In this document: in pieces, positions 1-7,568 of the stretch
Layout: every line of letters starts with the position of its first letter
Position numbering within the stretch: the stretch's first letter is position 1
Virus record (IMG/VR): IMGVR_UViG_3300025102_000274
Location: 1-24,704 of that record
Reading direction: 5' to 3' (one strand)
DNA: 24,704 bases
Origin: a virus
Program-made: the position numbers and the translations under genes
The notes under the pieces: generated by a model
The model's input: only the letters and a program-made list of their open reading frames with translations
Told to the model about the DNA's origin: nothing
Database searches by the model: none

Positions 1-1
1 G

Positions 2-55
2 AAAAGAGCTAAAGAAAATTTAACTGGTGAACGTAATATAAATGATACTTTCTAA
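2..55 (+). CDS. 3' end of an unknown gene (partial)
   Basis: An open frame enters from the left edge and ends at TAA 53-55, giving 17 C-terminal residues ending NINDTF. It stops 2 nt before the next ATG, the tight spacing seen throughout this window, which is why I take it as a real gene end. The family cannot be told from so little. Its position before a ParB-like gene would fit another DNA-modification or packaging gene, but that is inference. Confidence 0.45.
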   Translation, partial: KRAKENLTGERNINDTF

Positions 56-57
56 AT

Positions 58-777
58 ATGAAAGAACAAATTAAAATATATAAAATAAAAGGCAATCCAC
101 GTAATCCTCGTATTATTAAAAATGATAAGTTTAAAAAATTAGTAAAGTCTATAAAAGATTTTCCTGAAATGCTAAAGCTACGACCTATAGTAGTAGATGA
201 AAATTTAATGATATTAGGCGGTAATATGCGATGGAAGGCAAGTAAAGATGCTGGATTAAAAGAAGTATGGATAGAAATAGCTGAAGGATTAACTGAAGAA
301 CAAAAAGAAGAATTTATAGTAAAAGACAATGTAGGTTTCGGTGAATGGGATTTTGATATATTAGCAAATGAATGGGATATAAATAAGTTAGATGAATGGG
401 GCGTAAATGTGCCGACTATAAAAAATACAGAAGCTCTTTCTGATTTATCTTATGATCCGTTATATTATGAGCCTAAAGAAATACCTAATATAAACTTATA
501 CGACTGTATTAATTTAGATAAGTATAATGAAAAAATAAAAGCTTTAGATGAATATGATTTAACTGATAAGCAAAAAGAAGTATTAAAAATATTTGCTTAT
601 AGATTTATTAAGATAGATTTTGAAAGTGTCGCTAATTATTATGAATATAATGCTACTGATGAAGAAAAAAAAGCCATTGAAAGATTAAGACTAGTATTAG
701 TAGATAATGGAGTTAATGGTTTTATAGAAGATGATTTAATTAAATTATTAGGATTTACACACGAAGATTTTATATGA
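58..777 (+). CDS. ParB/sulfiredoxin-fold domain protein (phage type)
   Basis: 239 aa. The first 115 residues or so match the N-terminal domain of ParB/Srx proteins as found in phages: NPRNPR at 13-18, RPIVVDE at 42-48, and GGNMRWKA at 54-61 in place of the nucleotide-binding GERR-type box. The C-terminal 110 residues are a separate acidic helical domain often fused to this ParB type beside phage methylases and terminases. No helix-turn-helix partition domain is evident, so plasmid partitioning is unlikely. Its stop overlaps the next start as ATGA (774-777), implying translational coupling to the glycosyltransferase-like gene. Family knowledge: such ParB-fold proteins may be nucleases or nucleotide-dependent enzymes in phage base-modification clusters. 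The exact activity is unknown. Confidence 0.72.
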   Translation: MKEQIKIYKIKGNPRNPRIIKNDKFKKLVKSIKDFPEMLKLRPIVVDENLMILGGNMRWKASKDAGLKEVWIEIAEGLTEEQKEEFIVKDNVGFGEWDFDILANEWDINKLDEWGVNVPTIKNTEALSDLSYDPLYYEPKEIPNINLYDCINLDKYNEKIKALDEYDLTDKQKEVLKIFAYRFIKIDFESVANYYEYNATDEEKKAIERLRLVLVDNGVNGFIEDDLIKLLGFTHEDFI

Positions 778-1694
778 TAGATATATTTATACCAAGTTAT
801 CATAGGGCTAATAATATAAAGACTATTAAATATTTTTTAAAGCATAATTATAATCCTAAAAAGCTTCACGTATTTATAGATGATGATACTGATGATATAG
901 GTGAATATCAAGAACAAGCTAGTAAGTTAGAATTTAATCTACATATATTTAATATGGAAGAAGCTCGTAATAGATTTGATTATGTACACCGTGCTAGTAA
1001 ATCTAGAAGAAGTGCTGGACAAGCAAGAAATATGTTTTATGAATTTGCCAAAGAATTAAATATAGATTTTTATTTAGTTATTGATGATGATACAAGCCAT
1101 TATCAAGTACGACCTTTTGGAGTTTATACACGTATGGCTAATATAGATGATTTAACTTTAGTATTTAATGGAGTTAAAGAATTTATGATAAGACAAAATA
1201 TAGGTGTATTTGGATTAAGTCAAACTGGTGATATGTTTGAAAGAATTAATAAAAAGATAATGAGAAAAAAAGTAATGAACACTACGTTTTATAATACTAG
1301 ATATATTTATAGAGGTGAAAGAGGTGTACAAGATAATGATACAAGCCAATTCGTTGGTATAATGAATGAAGGTTATTTTACTGGTAGTTTAGCAAGTGGT
1401 TTAGTATTAAATCAAGTAGCTAGTGCTACAGCTAAAGGTGGATTAACTGATTTATATAATGAATGTAAATTATTAAATAAGTCTTTAATTATACCTATAC
1501 AATTTCCAAGTTTATGTCACGCTGAAAAGCAAAAGAAAAATGGCGGTAGATTACATCATAGAATAAATCATAGATATTTATCACCTAAATTAATAAAAGG
1601 TGATAGAAGTAATATAGCGTGGAATACGTATAAAGAAGATGTACCTTTTACTAATGAGCCTAAAAGATTAAAAAATGGAAAACGAACAAAATAG
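774..1694 (+). CDS. GT-A glycosyltransferase-like protein, possibly TET-associated type
   Basis: 306 aa. The N-terminus IFIPSYHRA (4-12) followed by a hydrophobic strand and DDD at 36-38 is the nucleotide-sugar end of a GT-A Rossmann fold. RSAGQARN (79-86) and LVIDDDT (101-107) give the expected Arg/Asn helix and a DxD metal motif. No signal peptide or membrane segment is seen, so it should act in the cytoplasm. Its position between a ParB-fold gene and terminase, and the motif order, resemble TET-associated glycosyltransferases that decorate hydroxymethylated bases in phage DNA. That assignment is inference. It could instead modify a protein or a host glycan. It overlaps the previous gene by 4 nt and the next by 20 nt. 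Confidence 0.6.
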   Translation: MIDIFIPSYHRANNIKTIKYFLKHNYNPKKLHVFIDDDTDDIGEYQEQASKLEFNLHIFNMEEARNRFDYVHRASKSRRSAGQARNMFYEFAKELNIDFYLVIDDDTSHYQVRPFGVYTRMANIDDLTLVFNGVKEFMIRQNIGVFGLSQTGDMFERINKKIMRKKVMNTTFYNTRYIYRGERGVQDNDTSQFVGIMNEGYFTGSLASGLVLNQVASATAKGGLTDLYNECKLLNKSLIIPIQFPSLCHAEKQKKNGGRLHHRINHRYLSPKLIKGDRSNIAWNTYKEDVPFTNEPKRLKNGKRTK

Positions 1695-2019
1695 AACACA
1701 AATCAACAAAGAAAGAATACTAAAAGCTTTAGAAAGTAGCTTAGGCGTAATAACTACAGCTTTAAAAGCAACTAATCTAAGTAGAACAAACTTTTATAAG
1801 TGGCTAAAAGAAGATGAAGAATTTAAAGCTAAAGTAGAAGAAATAGAGAATATACAAAAAGATTTTATAAAATCTAAATATTATGAATGTGTTAAAGATA
1901 AAGTACCATCTGTAGTAATACACGCAGCTAAAACAAGACTAGGCTGGAATGAAACTAATAAGCTAGATATTACTTCTGATGAACAAAGAATTAAAATTAA
2001 TATAGATCTAAGTGAATGA
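1675..2019 (+). CDS. terS: terminase small subunit-like HTH protein
   Basis: 114 aa. Residues about 12-46 form a helix-turn-helix of the kind that starts small terminases and other phage DNA-recognition proteins: alternating helices around GVITTALKATNLSRTNFYKWL. A helical region follows with a conserved-looking end (HAAKTRLGWNE) common in Bacteroidetes phage small terminases. It overlaps the start of the large terminase gene by 8 nt, which is the strongest evidence for its role: recognising viral DNA and delivering it to the motor. Length suits the family. The ATG at 1675 lies inside the preceding gene; no better downstream ATG exists before the HTH. Confidence 0.75.
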   Translation: MENEQNRTQINKERILKALESSLGVITTALKATNLSRTNFYKWLKEDEEFKAKVEEIENIQKDFIKSKYYECVKDKVPSVVIHAAKTRLGWNETNKLDITSDEQRIKINIDLSE

Positions 2020-3334
2020 AGAAATAATACTAAAGCCTGAATTTACTGTAACGCAAAAGAAGTGCTTAAAATATTTATTTGATGATAAGACTAAAGAAGT
2101 GCTTTTCGGTGGTGCTGCGGGTGGTGGTAAATCTTGGATAGGTGTCAGCTTTCTAATCTTAATGGCTTTAGAATATCCTAAGACACGTTACTTAATGGGG
2201 CGAAGCAAACTTGATGCGTTAAAAAAGACTACACTAAATACTTTCTTTGAAGTTTGTACATCTTGGAATTTAAAAGCTGTACGTGATTATACTTTTAATG
2301 GCTCTAGTAATATTATTACTTTTTATAATGGTAGTGAAATAATACTAAAAGATTTATTTTTATATCCTTCTGATAGAAACTTCGATAGCTTAGGAAGTTT
2401 AGAAATAACTGGAGCTTTTATAGATGAAGCAAATCAAATAACTGAAAAAGCAAAAAATATAGTAGCTTCTAGATTAAGGTATAAGTTAGATGAAAATGGA
2501 TTAATACCTAAATTACTAATGACTTGCAATCCAGCTAAAAACTGGGTTTACACTACTTATTATAGACCAGCACAAGAAGGTAAATTAAAAGCTCATAAAC
2601 AGTTTATACAATCCTTAGTAGGTGATAATGAGTATATCTCAAAACATTATGAAAAGCAATTATTCGAATTAGATGAATTAACTAAACAAAGATTATTATA
2701 CGGTAACTGGGAATACGATGCAACGCAAGATAGCTTAATAGATTATAATAGTATTATAGGCTTATTTGATAATAAAGGAATAGATGGTGAAAAATACATA
2801 ACTTGCGATGTAGCACGTTTTGGTAGCGATAGAACAGTTATAATGCTTTGGAAGGGGTTACATATTACTTTTATTAAAACGTTGCTTAAATCGGCTATAA
2901 ATGATGTTGTAAGCGAAATAAAGACGTTACAGCAAGAGAATCAAGTAGTGCTAAGAAATATAATAGTCGATGAAGATGGAGTAGGTGGTGGTGTAAAAGA
3001 TTATTTAAGATGTCAAGGATTTGTAAATAATTCTAAAGCTATAAAAGGTGAAAATTATCAAAACTTAAAAACACAATGTTATTATAAATTAGCTGATTTA
3101 ATTAATAAAGGACAAGTTGGCATTACTTGTAATAATATAAATGCTAAGAATGATATAATCGAAGAGCTGGAGCAAGTGCGTACTAAAGATGCTGATAAAG
3201 ATAATAAGCTACAAATACTTTCTAAAGATACAGTTAAAGCTATTATTGGTCGTTCTCCTGATTATGCTGATGCTATAGCTATGCGTTGTTACTATGAAAT
3301 AGATAGTAATTATGGCAAGTATTTTGTACAGTAA
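2012..3334 (+). CDS. terL: terminase large subunit (packaging ATPase and nuclease)
   Basis: 440 aa, normal for the family. Walker A is GGAAGGGKS at 33-41, Walker B lies at about 134-139 (GAFIDE) and the coupling motif is TCNP at 171-174. The C-terminal RNase H-like nuclease has its acidic residues at D266 (in ITCDVARFG), D320/D322 (VDEDGVGGG) and D417/D420 (SPDYADA). It pumps DNA into the prohead through the portal and cuts the concatemer. The gene overlaps terS by 8 nt. Unusually, portal and capsid genes do not follow; they lie over 10 kb downstream. After the stop comes a 30-nt gap holding one copy of the TCTATTATAT element. Confidence 0.97.
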   Translation: MNEEIILKPEFTVTQKKCLKYLFDDKTKEVLFGGAAGGGKSWIGVSFLILMALEYPKTRYLMGRSKLDALKKTTLNTFFEVCTSWNLKAVRDYTFNGSSNIITFYNGSEIILKDLFLYPSDRNFDSLGSLEITGAFIDEANQITEKAKNIVASRLRYKLDENGLIPKLLMTCNPAKNWVYTTYYRPAQEGKLKAHKQFIQSLVGDNEYISKHYEKQLFELDELTKQRLLYGNWEYDATQDSLIDYNSIIGLFDNKGIDGEKYITCDVARFGSDRTVIMLWKGLHITFIKTLLKSAINDVVSEIKTLQQENQVVLRNIIVDEDGVGGGVKDYLRCQGFVNNSKAIKGENYQNLKTQCYYKLADLINKGQVGITCNNINAKNDIIEELEQVRTKDADKDNKLQILSKDTVKAIIGRSPDYADAIAMRCYYEIDSNYGKYFVQ

Positions 3335-3335
3335 A

Positions 3336-3364
3336 CTAAATTAACAATTTTTCTATTATATATT
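3336..3364 (+). repeat. intergenic AT-rich element, copy A
   Basis: A TTAAC box is followed by a T-rich spacer and TCTATTATAT at 3352-3361, three bases before the ATG at 3365. Copies with the same core occur before 12931, 14109 and 16546. It could be a phage promoter with a very short or absent leader, or an initiation signal replacing a Shine-Dalgarno site. Confidence 0.6.
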
Positions 3365-4009
3365 ATGCAAATTGAAGTTAAAAAAGAAGGTAAGGTAAAA
3401 ACTTATAGATTTATAAAAAGCTGGAATGATGTAACGTTAGAAAAGTGGATTAAGCTTATTGATCTTAGAAATAAAACTAAAACTAAAGAAGCTGAAGAAA
3501 CTATAAGAATATTATCTGATATACCTAAAAAATTAATTAAGGAATTAAAGTTAAAAGATATTGCTGCAATTATGCATAAGGTTACTGAAATGCAAGAAGT
3601 TAAAGGTAAGCTAAGAAAGATTATTACCTTAAATAATGTAGAATATGGAATGCATCCAAATTTAGAAGATATGACGTTAGGTGAATGGGCGGATATAGAG
3701 CATTTTATAAAAGAAGGTTTTTATAAATATATGCCTGAAATAATGGCTGTATTATTTAGACCAGTATTAGAAAAAAAGAATAAAGCTTATACTATACCCG
3801 CGTATGATGGTAATATAAATATACGAGCTGAAGAATTTAAGAAGATGAAGGCTATAGATGTACAAAGCTCAATGGTTTTTTTTTATCATTTAGGCAAGAA
3901 ATTATCAAACGTTTTGCCGTTGTATTTGGTGAAGCAAGCGAGCAACCTGAAGAAGAAAATGGAGTTGAGCAAGTCGACTTCGCAAATAAATGGGGTTACT
4001 TCGGCTTAA
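3365..4009 (+). CDS. tail assembly chaperone, short (0-frame) form
   Basis: 214 aa in the 0 frame. The protein is basic and mostly helical with no catalytic motif. It has the shape of Bacteroidetes phage tail assembly chaperones (gpG analogues): WNDVTLEKWIKLI near the N-terminus and TLGEWADIEHFIK in the middle. These proteins hold the tape measure while the tube polymerises. A run of nine T at 3876-3884 allows a -1 shift into a frame that stays open to 4146. After the run the 0 frame uses TTG, CCG, GTG, GCG and CTG codons that are rare elsewhere in the window, so its last 40 residues may be under little selection. It is preceded by repeat copy A and followed by a tail terminator-like gene. 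Confidence 0.72.
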   Translation: MQIEVKKEGKVKTYRFIKSWNDVTLEKWIKLIDLRNKTKTKEAEETIRILSDIPKKLIKELKLKDIAAIMHKVTEMQEVKGKLRKIITLNNVEYGMHPNLEDMTLGEWADIEHFIKEGFYKYMPEIMAVLFRPVLEKKNKAYTIPAYDGNINIRAEEFKKMKAIDVQSSMVFFYHLGKKLSNVLPLYLVKQASNLKKKMELSKSTSQINGVTSA

Positions 4010-4146
4010 TGTATAGATTATGCGGTGGTGAAATAAAAAACTTAGAAGCTATTACTAGGCTAAATATATTAGAAGCTTTTACGTGGTTAAGTTATGAAAC
4101 AGATTTAAAAAGTTTAAAACAAGTAAATATAAATGGCTATAAATAA
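3365..4146 (+). CDS. tail assembly chaperone, long form by -1 frameshift (gpG-T analogue)
   Basis: Predicted 260-aa fusion. Codons 1-173 are read in frame 0 to TTT 3881-3883; after a -1 slip, reading resumes at TTA 3883-3885 and runs to TAA 4144-4146. The added 87 residues contain an acidic linker (EASEQPEEENG), then NKWGYFGLMYRLCGGEI and LNILEAFTWLSYE. That Trp/Gly-rich helical pattern is usual at the C-terminus of phage tail chaperones and is read in no other way here. It overlaps the next gene by 14 nt. A single missing T in the assembly (nine instead of ten) would give the identical protein without frameshifting, so the mechanism is inferred; that the -1 frame is coding is well supported. 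Confidence 0.7.
3877..3883 (+). promoter_or_regulatory. candidate -1 ribosomal slippery site
   Basis: The heptamer T TTT TTT follows GTT in the 0 frame inside a nine-T run, so both tRNA-Phe anticodons re-pair perfectly after a one-base backward slip. The -1 frame is open from 3784 to 4143. I could not identify a firm downstream pseudoknot by eye. A T-run length error is the main alternative. Confidence 0.6.
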
Positions 4147-4627
4147 TAAAACATATAATAATGTAATAGATACGCTTAAAAATTTAGGAGCTAATCATAA
4201 TCAAATAAAAACTACAACTGTAGGTGATATATATGATATAGATTTAGCCAAACGTACTTTATATCCTTTAATGCACTTAGTACCGGTAAATGTTACTACT
4301 ACAAGAAGTGAATTGATATATAATTTTCAAGTATTTGTAATGGATTTAGTCGAGCCTGATAATGCTAATGAGCAAGATGTTTATAGTAGTGTTTTACAAA
4401 CTTGCGTTGATATTATTGGAATAATGAGTAATAGTAAATGGCAAGCTCAATTACAATTAGATATAAATGCTCCAGTATATTTTGCTGAAGGTAATTTTAC
4501 TTTAGAGCCGTTTAAAGAAAGATTTGACCAAGATGTTACTGGCTGGGTTTTTAATTTAGGTATAACTGTAGAAAATAGTTTTCAAACTTGTGATATACCT
4601 ATGGAAGATACTTATATAGGTAAATGA
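4133..4627 (+). CDS. tail terminator / neck-like protein
   Basis: 164 aa, alpha/beta and acidic. The pattern is TVGDIYDIDL, YPLMHLVPVNVT, a YNFQVFVMDLVEPD strand, a central helix, and a C-terminal ERFDQDVTGWVFNLGI strand. It matches a conserved Bacteroidetes phage virion protein with the layout of tail terminators (minor tail proteins of the gpU/neck type) that cap the tube and join it to the head. It starts inside the frameshifted chaperone frame, a standard tail-module neighbour. No enzyme motif is seen. Structural identity is likely; the exact joint it occupies is inference. Confidence 0.6.
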   Translation: MAINNKTYNNVIDTLKNLGANHNQIKTTTVGDIYDIDLAKRTLYPLMHLVPVNVTTTRSELIYNFQVFVMDLVEPDNANEQDVYSSVLQTCVDIIGIMSNSKWQAQLQLDINAPVYFAEGNFTLEPFKERFDQDVTGWVFNLGITVENSFQTCDIPMEDTYIGK

Positions 4628-4640
4628 TAAAATTTAAAAT

Positions 4641-5045
4641 ATGGAAAATAACGATACAACTAATACCACCAAAAATAACTCTAAAGCTATGAGTTATGAA
4701 GATGTATTAGAAAAGCTAGAAGCTATTAGTATTAAATTAGAAACTTATAATGATTATCCTAAAGGCGCTAGTAATAATGCTAAAAGAGCAATAAAATGGA
4801 AAGAAGAAAATGGTACTAGCTGTGGTACTAGGGTAGGCTGGACAAGAGCTGGACAATTAGCTAGAAGGGAAAATATAAGTCGTGAAACTATTGCTAGAAT
4901 GGCAAGTTTTAAAAGACATCAAAAAAATAAAGACGTGCCTTATAGTGAAGGCTGTGGCGGATTAATGTGGGACGCGTGGGGCGGATCTAGCGGTGTAAAC
5001 TGGGCAATAAATAAATTAAAACAAATAGATAAAAACAAAAAATAA
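4641..5045 (+). CDS. virion-associated protein with Cys/Trp 'WDAWGG' domain
   Basis: 134 aa. A 35-residue low-complexity Asn/Thr leader and short helix precede a compact domain at 37-130: YPKGASNNAKRAIKWKEENG, CGTRVGWTRAGQLA, a helix SRETIARMASFKRH, then CGGLMWDAWGG (105-115) and a closing helix. I recognise this domain as one usually attached to phage head proteases, portals or capsid proteins; its function is unknown. Here it stands alone in the tail module. Cys61 and Cys105 are the conserved cysteines. The basic helix could bind DNA, but that is speculation. Confidence 0.6.
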   Translation: MENNDTTNTTKNNSKAMSYEDVLEKLEAISIKLETYNDYPKGASNNAKRAIKWKEENGTSCGTRVGWTRAGQLARRENISRETIARMASFKRHQKNKDVPYSEGCGGLMWDAWGGSSGVNWAINKLKQIDKNKK

Positions 5046-5047
5046 TT

Positions 5048-5497
5048 ATGGCAGATTTAATTACAACAATTACTGAAAGTTTGACTTTAAACGGTGCTGC
5101 GAGAGGCACTACAAATACTTTAACTACTACTGGAATAGTAGATGTATATGAAAGAATATTAACGTGTGCACACTCTAATACAACGACTGTATGTACTTTC
5201 GCTACTACACCACATACTAGTGCTGGTGCTTTAGATGTAGAAAATACTAAGTATGTACGAGTAACTAATTTAAGCACTACTGAAGATATGAAAGTAGCTT
5301 TTATTACTACTAATACTAATTATCAAGTAACCGTTAGAGCTGGTGCTTCACACGTTTTATTTCAAGCAGAAGAAGGTGCAATAGGTGAAACAGACACATC
5401 TCCAGCTTTTGGTACTTTGGAAGATATTACTAGTATTCAAGTAAGACCGTCAGGAAGTGCTGATGTACAAGTAGAAGTCTTTGTAGGGCTTGTATAA
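5048..5497 (+). CDS. small all-beta virion protein, unknown role
   Basis: 149 aa, rich in Thr, Val and Ala, with short hydrophobic strands alternating with Thr-rich turns. The pattern is all-beta and fits a capsid decoration or tail-tube accessory protein. No motif identifies it. It lies 2 nt after the previous gene and its stop overlaps the next start by one base, so it belongs to the same transcript and is probably made at virion-protein levels. It resembles in style, but not clearly in sequence, the 90-aa beta protein at 17730. Confidence 0.5.
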   Translation: MADLITTITESLTLNGAARGTTNTLTTTGIVDVYERILTCAHSNTTTVCTFATTPHTSAGALDVENTKYVRVTNLSTTEDMKVAFITTNTNYQVTVRAGASHVLFQAEEGAIGETDTSPAFGTLEDITSIQVRPSGSADVQVEVFVGLV

Positions 5498-6081
5498 TGG
5501 CTACTAGTAATATAGAAAGATATTTAGAAAGTTATGCTAAGCAAGTAGTAAAAGATGCTAAGAGTAATTTGGCTAATAAAAAAGGTGATACTGATTTAGC
5601 TAAAAGTATAAAGTTTAAAATGATAAAAAGCACACAAGGTATTAAAATACAATTCTTAATGTCTGAATATGGTGATTATGTAGATAAAGGAGTTAAAGGA
5701 AAAGGTGGTGTAATTAAATCAGGTACTACTAAAGGTAATTATGGTGGACGTAGATGGTATACAACTTGGCAAGGTAAAAGAAAAGATAGTCCGTTTCAAT
5801 TTGGTACTGGTACTGGTGCTAAAGGTGGATTAACTAAAGGTTTATTTAAGTGGATAAAAAAGAAAGGAATTAAAGGACGTGATAAAAAAGGTAGATTTAT
5901 ATCTCATAAAAGCTTATCAATAGCTATGGCTAGAAGTATATATATTAGAGGAATACACGGTATTAGTTTTTTTCAAAAATCTTTTGGTAAAAATTATAAA
6001 TTCTTTTCTATTGATTTTTTAAAAAGTTTAAATGATGATATTATAGAAAGTATAACAGTTAATAAAAATATATATGGCTAA
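5497..6081 (+). CDS. HK97 gp10-like head-tail completion protein
   Basis: 194 aa, strongly basic. An N-terminal helix and the block SEYGDYVDKGVKGKGG (about residues 55-70) correspond to the hallmark Y-x-x-Y-V-x-x-G segment of gp10-like neck/tail completion proteins. An unusually Lys/Gly-rich loop follows (about 80-130), then a helix with IAMARSIYIRGIHG and a C-terminal region with paired aromatic residues (FFQKSFG). Proteins of this family sit at the tail-head joint. It overlaps the next gene by 8 nt. Family assignment is moderate, because the basic insert makes it longer than typical members. Confidence 0.6.
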   Translation: MATSNIERYLESYAKQVVKDAKSNLANKKGDTDLAKSIKFKMIKSTQGIKIQFLMSEYGDYVDKGVKGKGGVIKSGTTKGNYGGRRWYTTWQGKRKDSPFQFGTGTGAKGGLTKGLFKWIKKKGIKGRDKKGRFISHKSLSIAMARSIYIRGIHGISFFQKSFGKNYKFFSIDFLKSLNDDIIESITVNKNIYG

Positions 6082-7567
6082 TTTACAACTAGAACAGCAA
6101 CCTAAGTTCGACCCGTTTCCAGCGGCTCAACCTACTATATTTACAGTAAGTGATAGTACTGTAGTAATAAATCAATCACAAGTTAAATTTATAGCTAATG
6201 TATATGTACATAATGATATATCTTCAATAGCTTCTTATAAAGTGGCTACTTTAAAAACTACGCCTAATAATGCTGGAGTAGGTATGTTCGATTTAAGAAG
6301 CGTTATAGAAAGTTTTGTAAATACTGATAATTTAGCTAGTGGTAATACTTCTTCTACTGCACCAGTATGGTCAACTGCACCTACTTATAAAGGAGCTTCT
6401 TATAGTACTGAAAAGCCATTTCCAATACATTTAATAGATAAATACTCTTTTAATGATAAAACTATTAGATGGCTAACAATAAAATTTGAAATAGAATATT
6501 TAAATGGTGGTGGCGACCCGAATAAAGTAGAAACTGATGGTGATACTTTATGGACACCGAACTATTTGTTTTATAATGGTTATTTAGCTCATACTGATTC
6601 TTTACGTGGATCTACTTTATCTAACAATTTTGGCTGGGATTTAGAAAAAGCTGGTACTGATATAGTAGGTAATGAATATAATTTTATACAAAATTCTAGC
6701 ACTTCTTGTTATCTTTCTACTATGCCTACTACATTATATGCTAGATCTGAAGATTATGGCACTCTAGCTACGTTTAATGGTTTAACAAATGCTAGTTTTG
6801 AAACAGGTAATACTAACGACCCAGCTAAAAGATATTTTTTTACTCGTATAATTATGTATAATAGTAGTGGTATACAAATAGCTACTTTTACTATAGATAA
6901 TACTGTAGCGAATGGTGGTAGTGCAAGTAATATAACTGATAATTCTAATGCTAAAATATTATTTAATGGTATATATCCAGCTAATTTAATTAATGGTAGT
7001 ACAACGTTTTCAAGTAACTTTGCTAATACTAGTTATTATACTTTTCAAGGATTTGATAATGCAAGTAGTGCTATTACTAAATTATATACTGTAAATATTA
7101 TATGCGATAATGATTTTGGCTATGAAGGTATTAGATTAGCGTGGCTTAATAAATTTGGTGCTTTTGACTATTATACTTTTAATACTAAATCTGTACGTTC
7201 TGTAAGTACTAAAAAAACTCAATATACTCAGCTAGAAGGTAGCTGGAATAACTTAACATATTTACCGCAAGGATATAAAGGTGGTGTAAAGAATTTTAGA
7301 GTTAATGCTAAAGAAAAAATTAAGCTTAGTACTGATTTTTTAAGTGATTTAGAAAGTGTATGGATAGAAGGCTTATTAAATAGTCCTGAAGTATATATAA
7401 TAAATAAATCTACAGCTAATGATGATGGTGGTATAATTAATAAATACGTTGAGCCAGTAATAGTAACTACTAGTAGCTTTACTCGTAAGACGGTAGCTAA
7501 TGATAAAATTATAAGTTATACTATAGATATAGAAAAAAATAAAGATTTAAGGACGCAAGCCGTATAA
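6074..7567 (+). CDS. tail/baseplate structural protein (Bacteroidetes phage type)
   Basis: 497 aa, beta-rich, no signal peptide. The N-terminal segment VKFIANVYVHND, followed by a GVGMFDLRSVIESFV block near 70-85, is the pattern of a conserved Bacteroidetes phage tail protein usually found just before the tail hub. The middle is Asn/Ser/Thr-rich with sugar-binding style strands. The C-terminus (about 400-497) is a charged beta domain. It starts inside the previous gene and ends 1 nt before the hub gene. A distal tail or baseplate wedge role is inferred from gene order only. Confidence 0.55.
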   Translation: MANLQLEQQPKFDPFPAAQPTIFTVSDSTVVINQSQVKFIANVYVHNDISSIASYKVATLKTTPNNAGVGMFDLRSVIESFVNTDNLASGNTSSTAPVWSTAPTYKGASYSTEKPFPIHLIDKYSFNDKTIRWLTIKFEIEYLNGGGDPNKVETDGDTLWTPNYLFYNGYLAHTDSLRGSTLSNNFGWDLEKAGTDIVGNEYNFIQNSSTSCYLSTMPTTLYARSEDYGTLATFNGLTNASFETGNTNDPAKRYFFTRIIMYNSSGIQIATFTIDNTVANGGSASNITDNSNAKILFNGIYPANLINGSTTFSSNFANTSYYTFQGFDNASSAITKLYTVNIICDNDFGYEGIRLAWLNKFGAFDYYTFNTKSVRSVSTKKTQYTQLEGSWNNLTYLPQGYKGGVKNFRVNAKEKIKLSTDFLSDLESVWIEGLLNSPEVYIINKSTANDDGGIINKYVEPVIVTTSSFTRKTVANDKIISYTIDIEKNKDLRTQAV

Positions 7568-7568
7568 T

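Noticed and set aside
9-329. 106-codon open frame on the minus strand opposite the ParB-like gene
   Set aside because: It is antisense to a gene with clear family motifs, has low-complexity Ser/Phe/Ile content typical of reversed AT-rich coding DNA, and no supporting start context.
58-777. ParB as a plasmid or prophage partition protein
   Set aside because: No ParA neighbour, no central helix-turn-helix domain and no parS-like repeats were seen; the gene sits with a glycosyltransferase-like gene and terminase instead.
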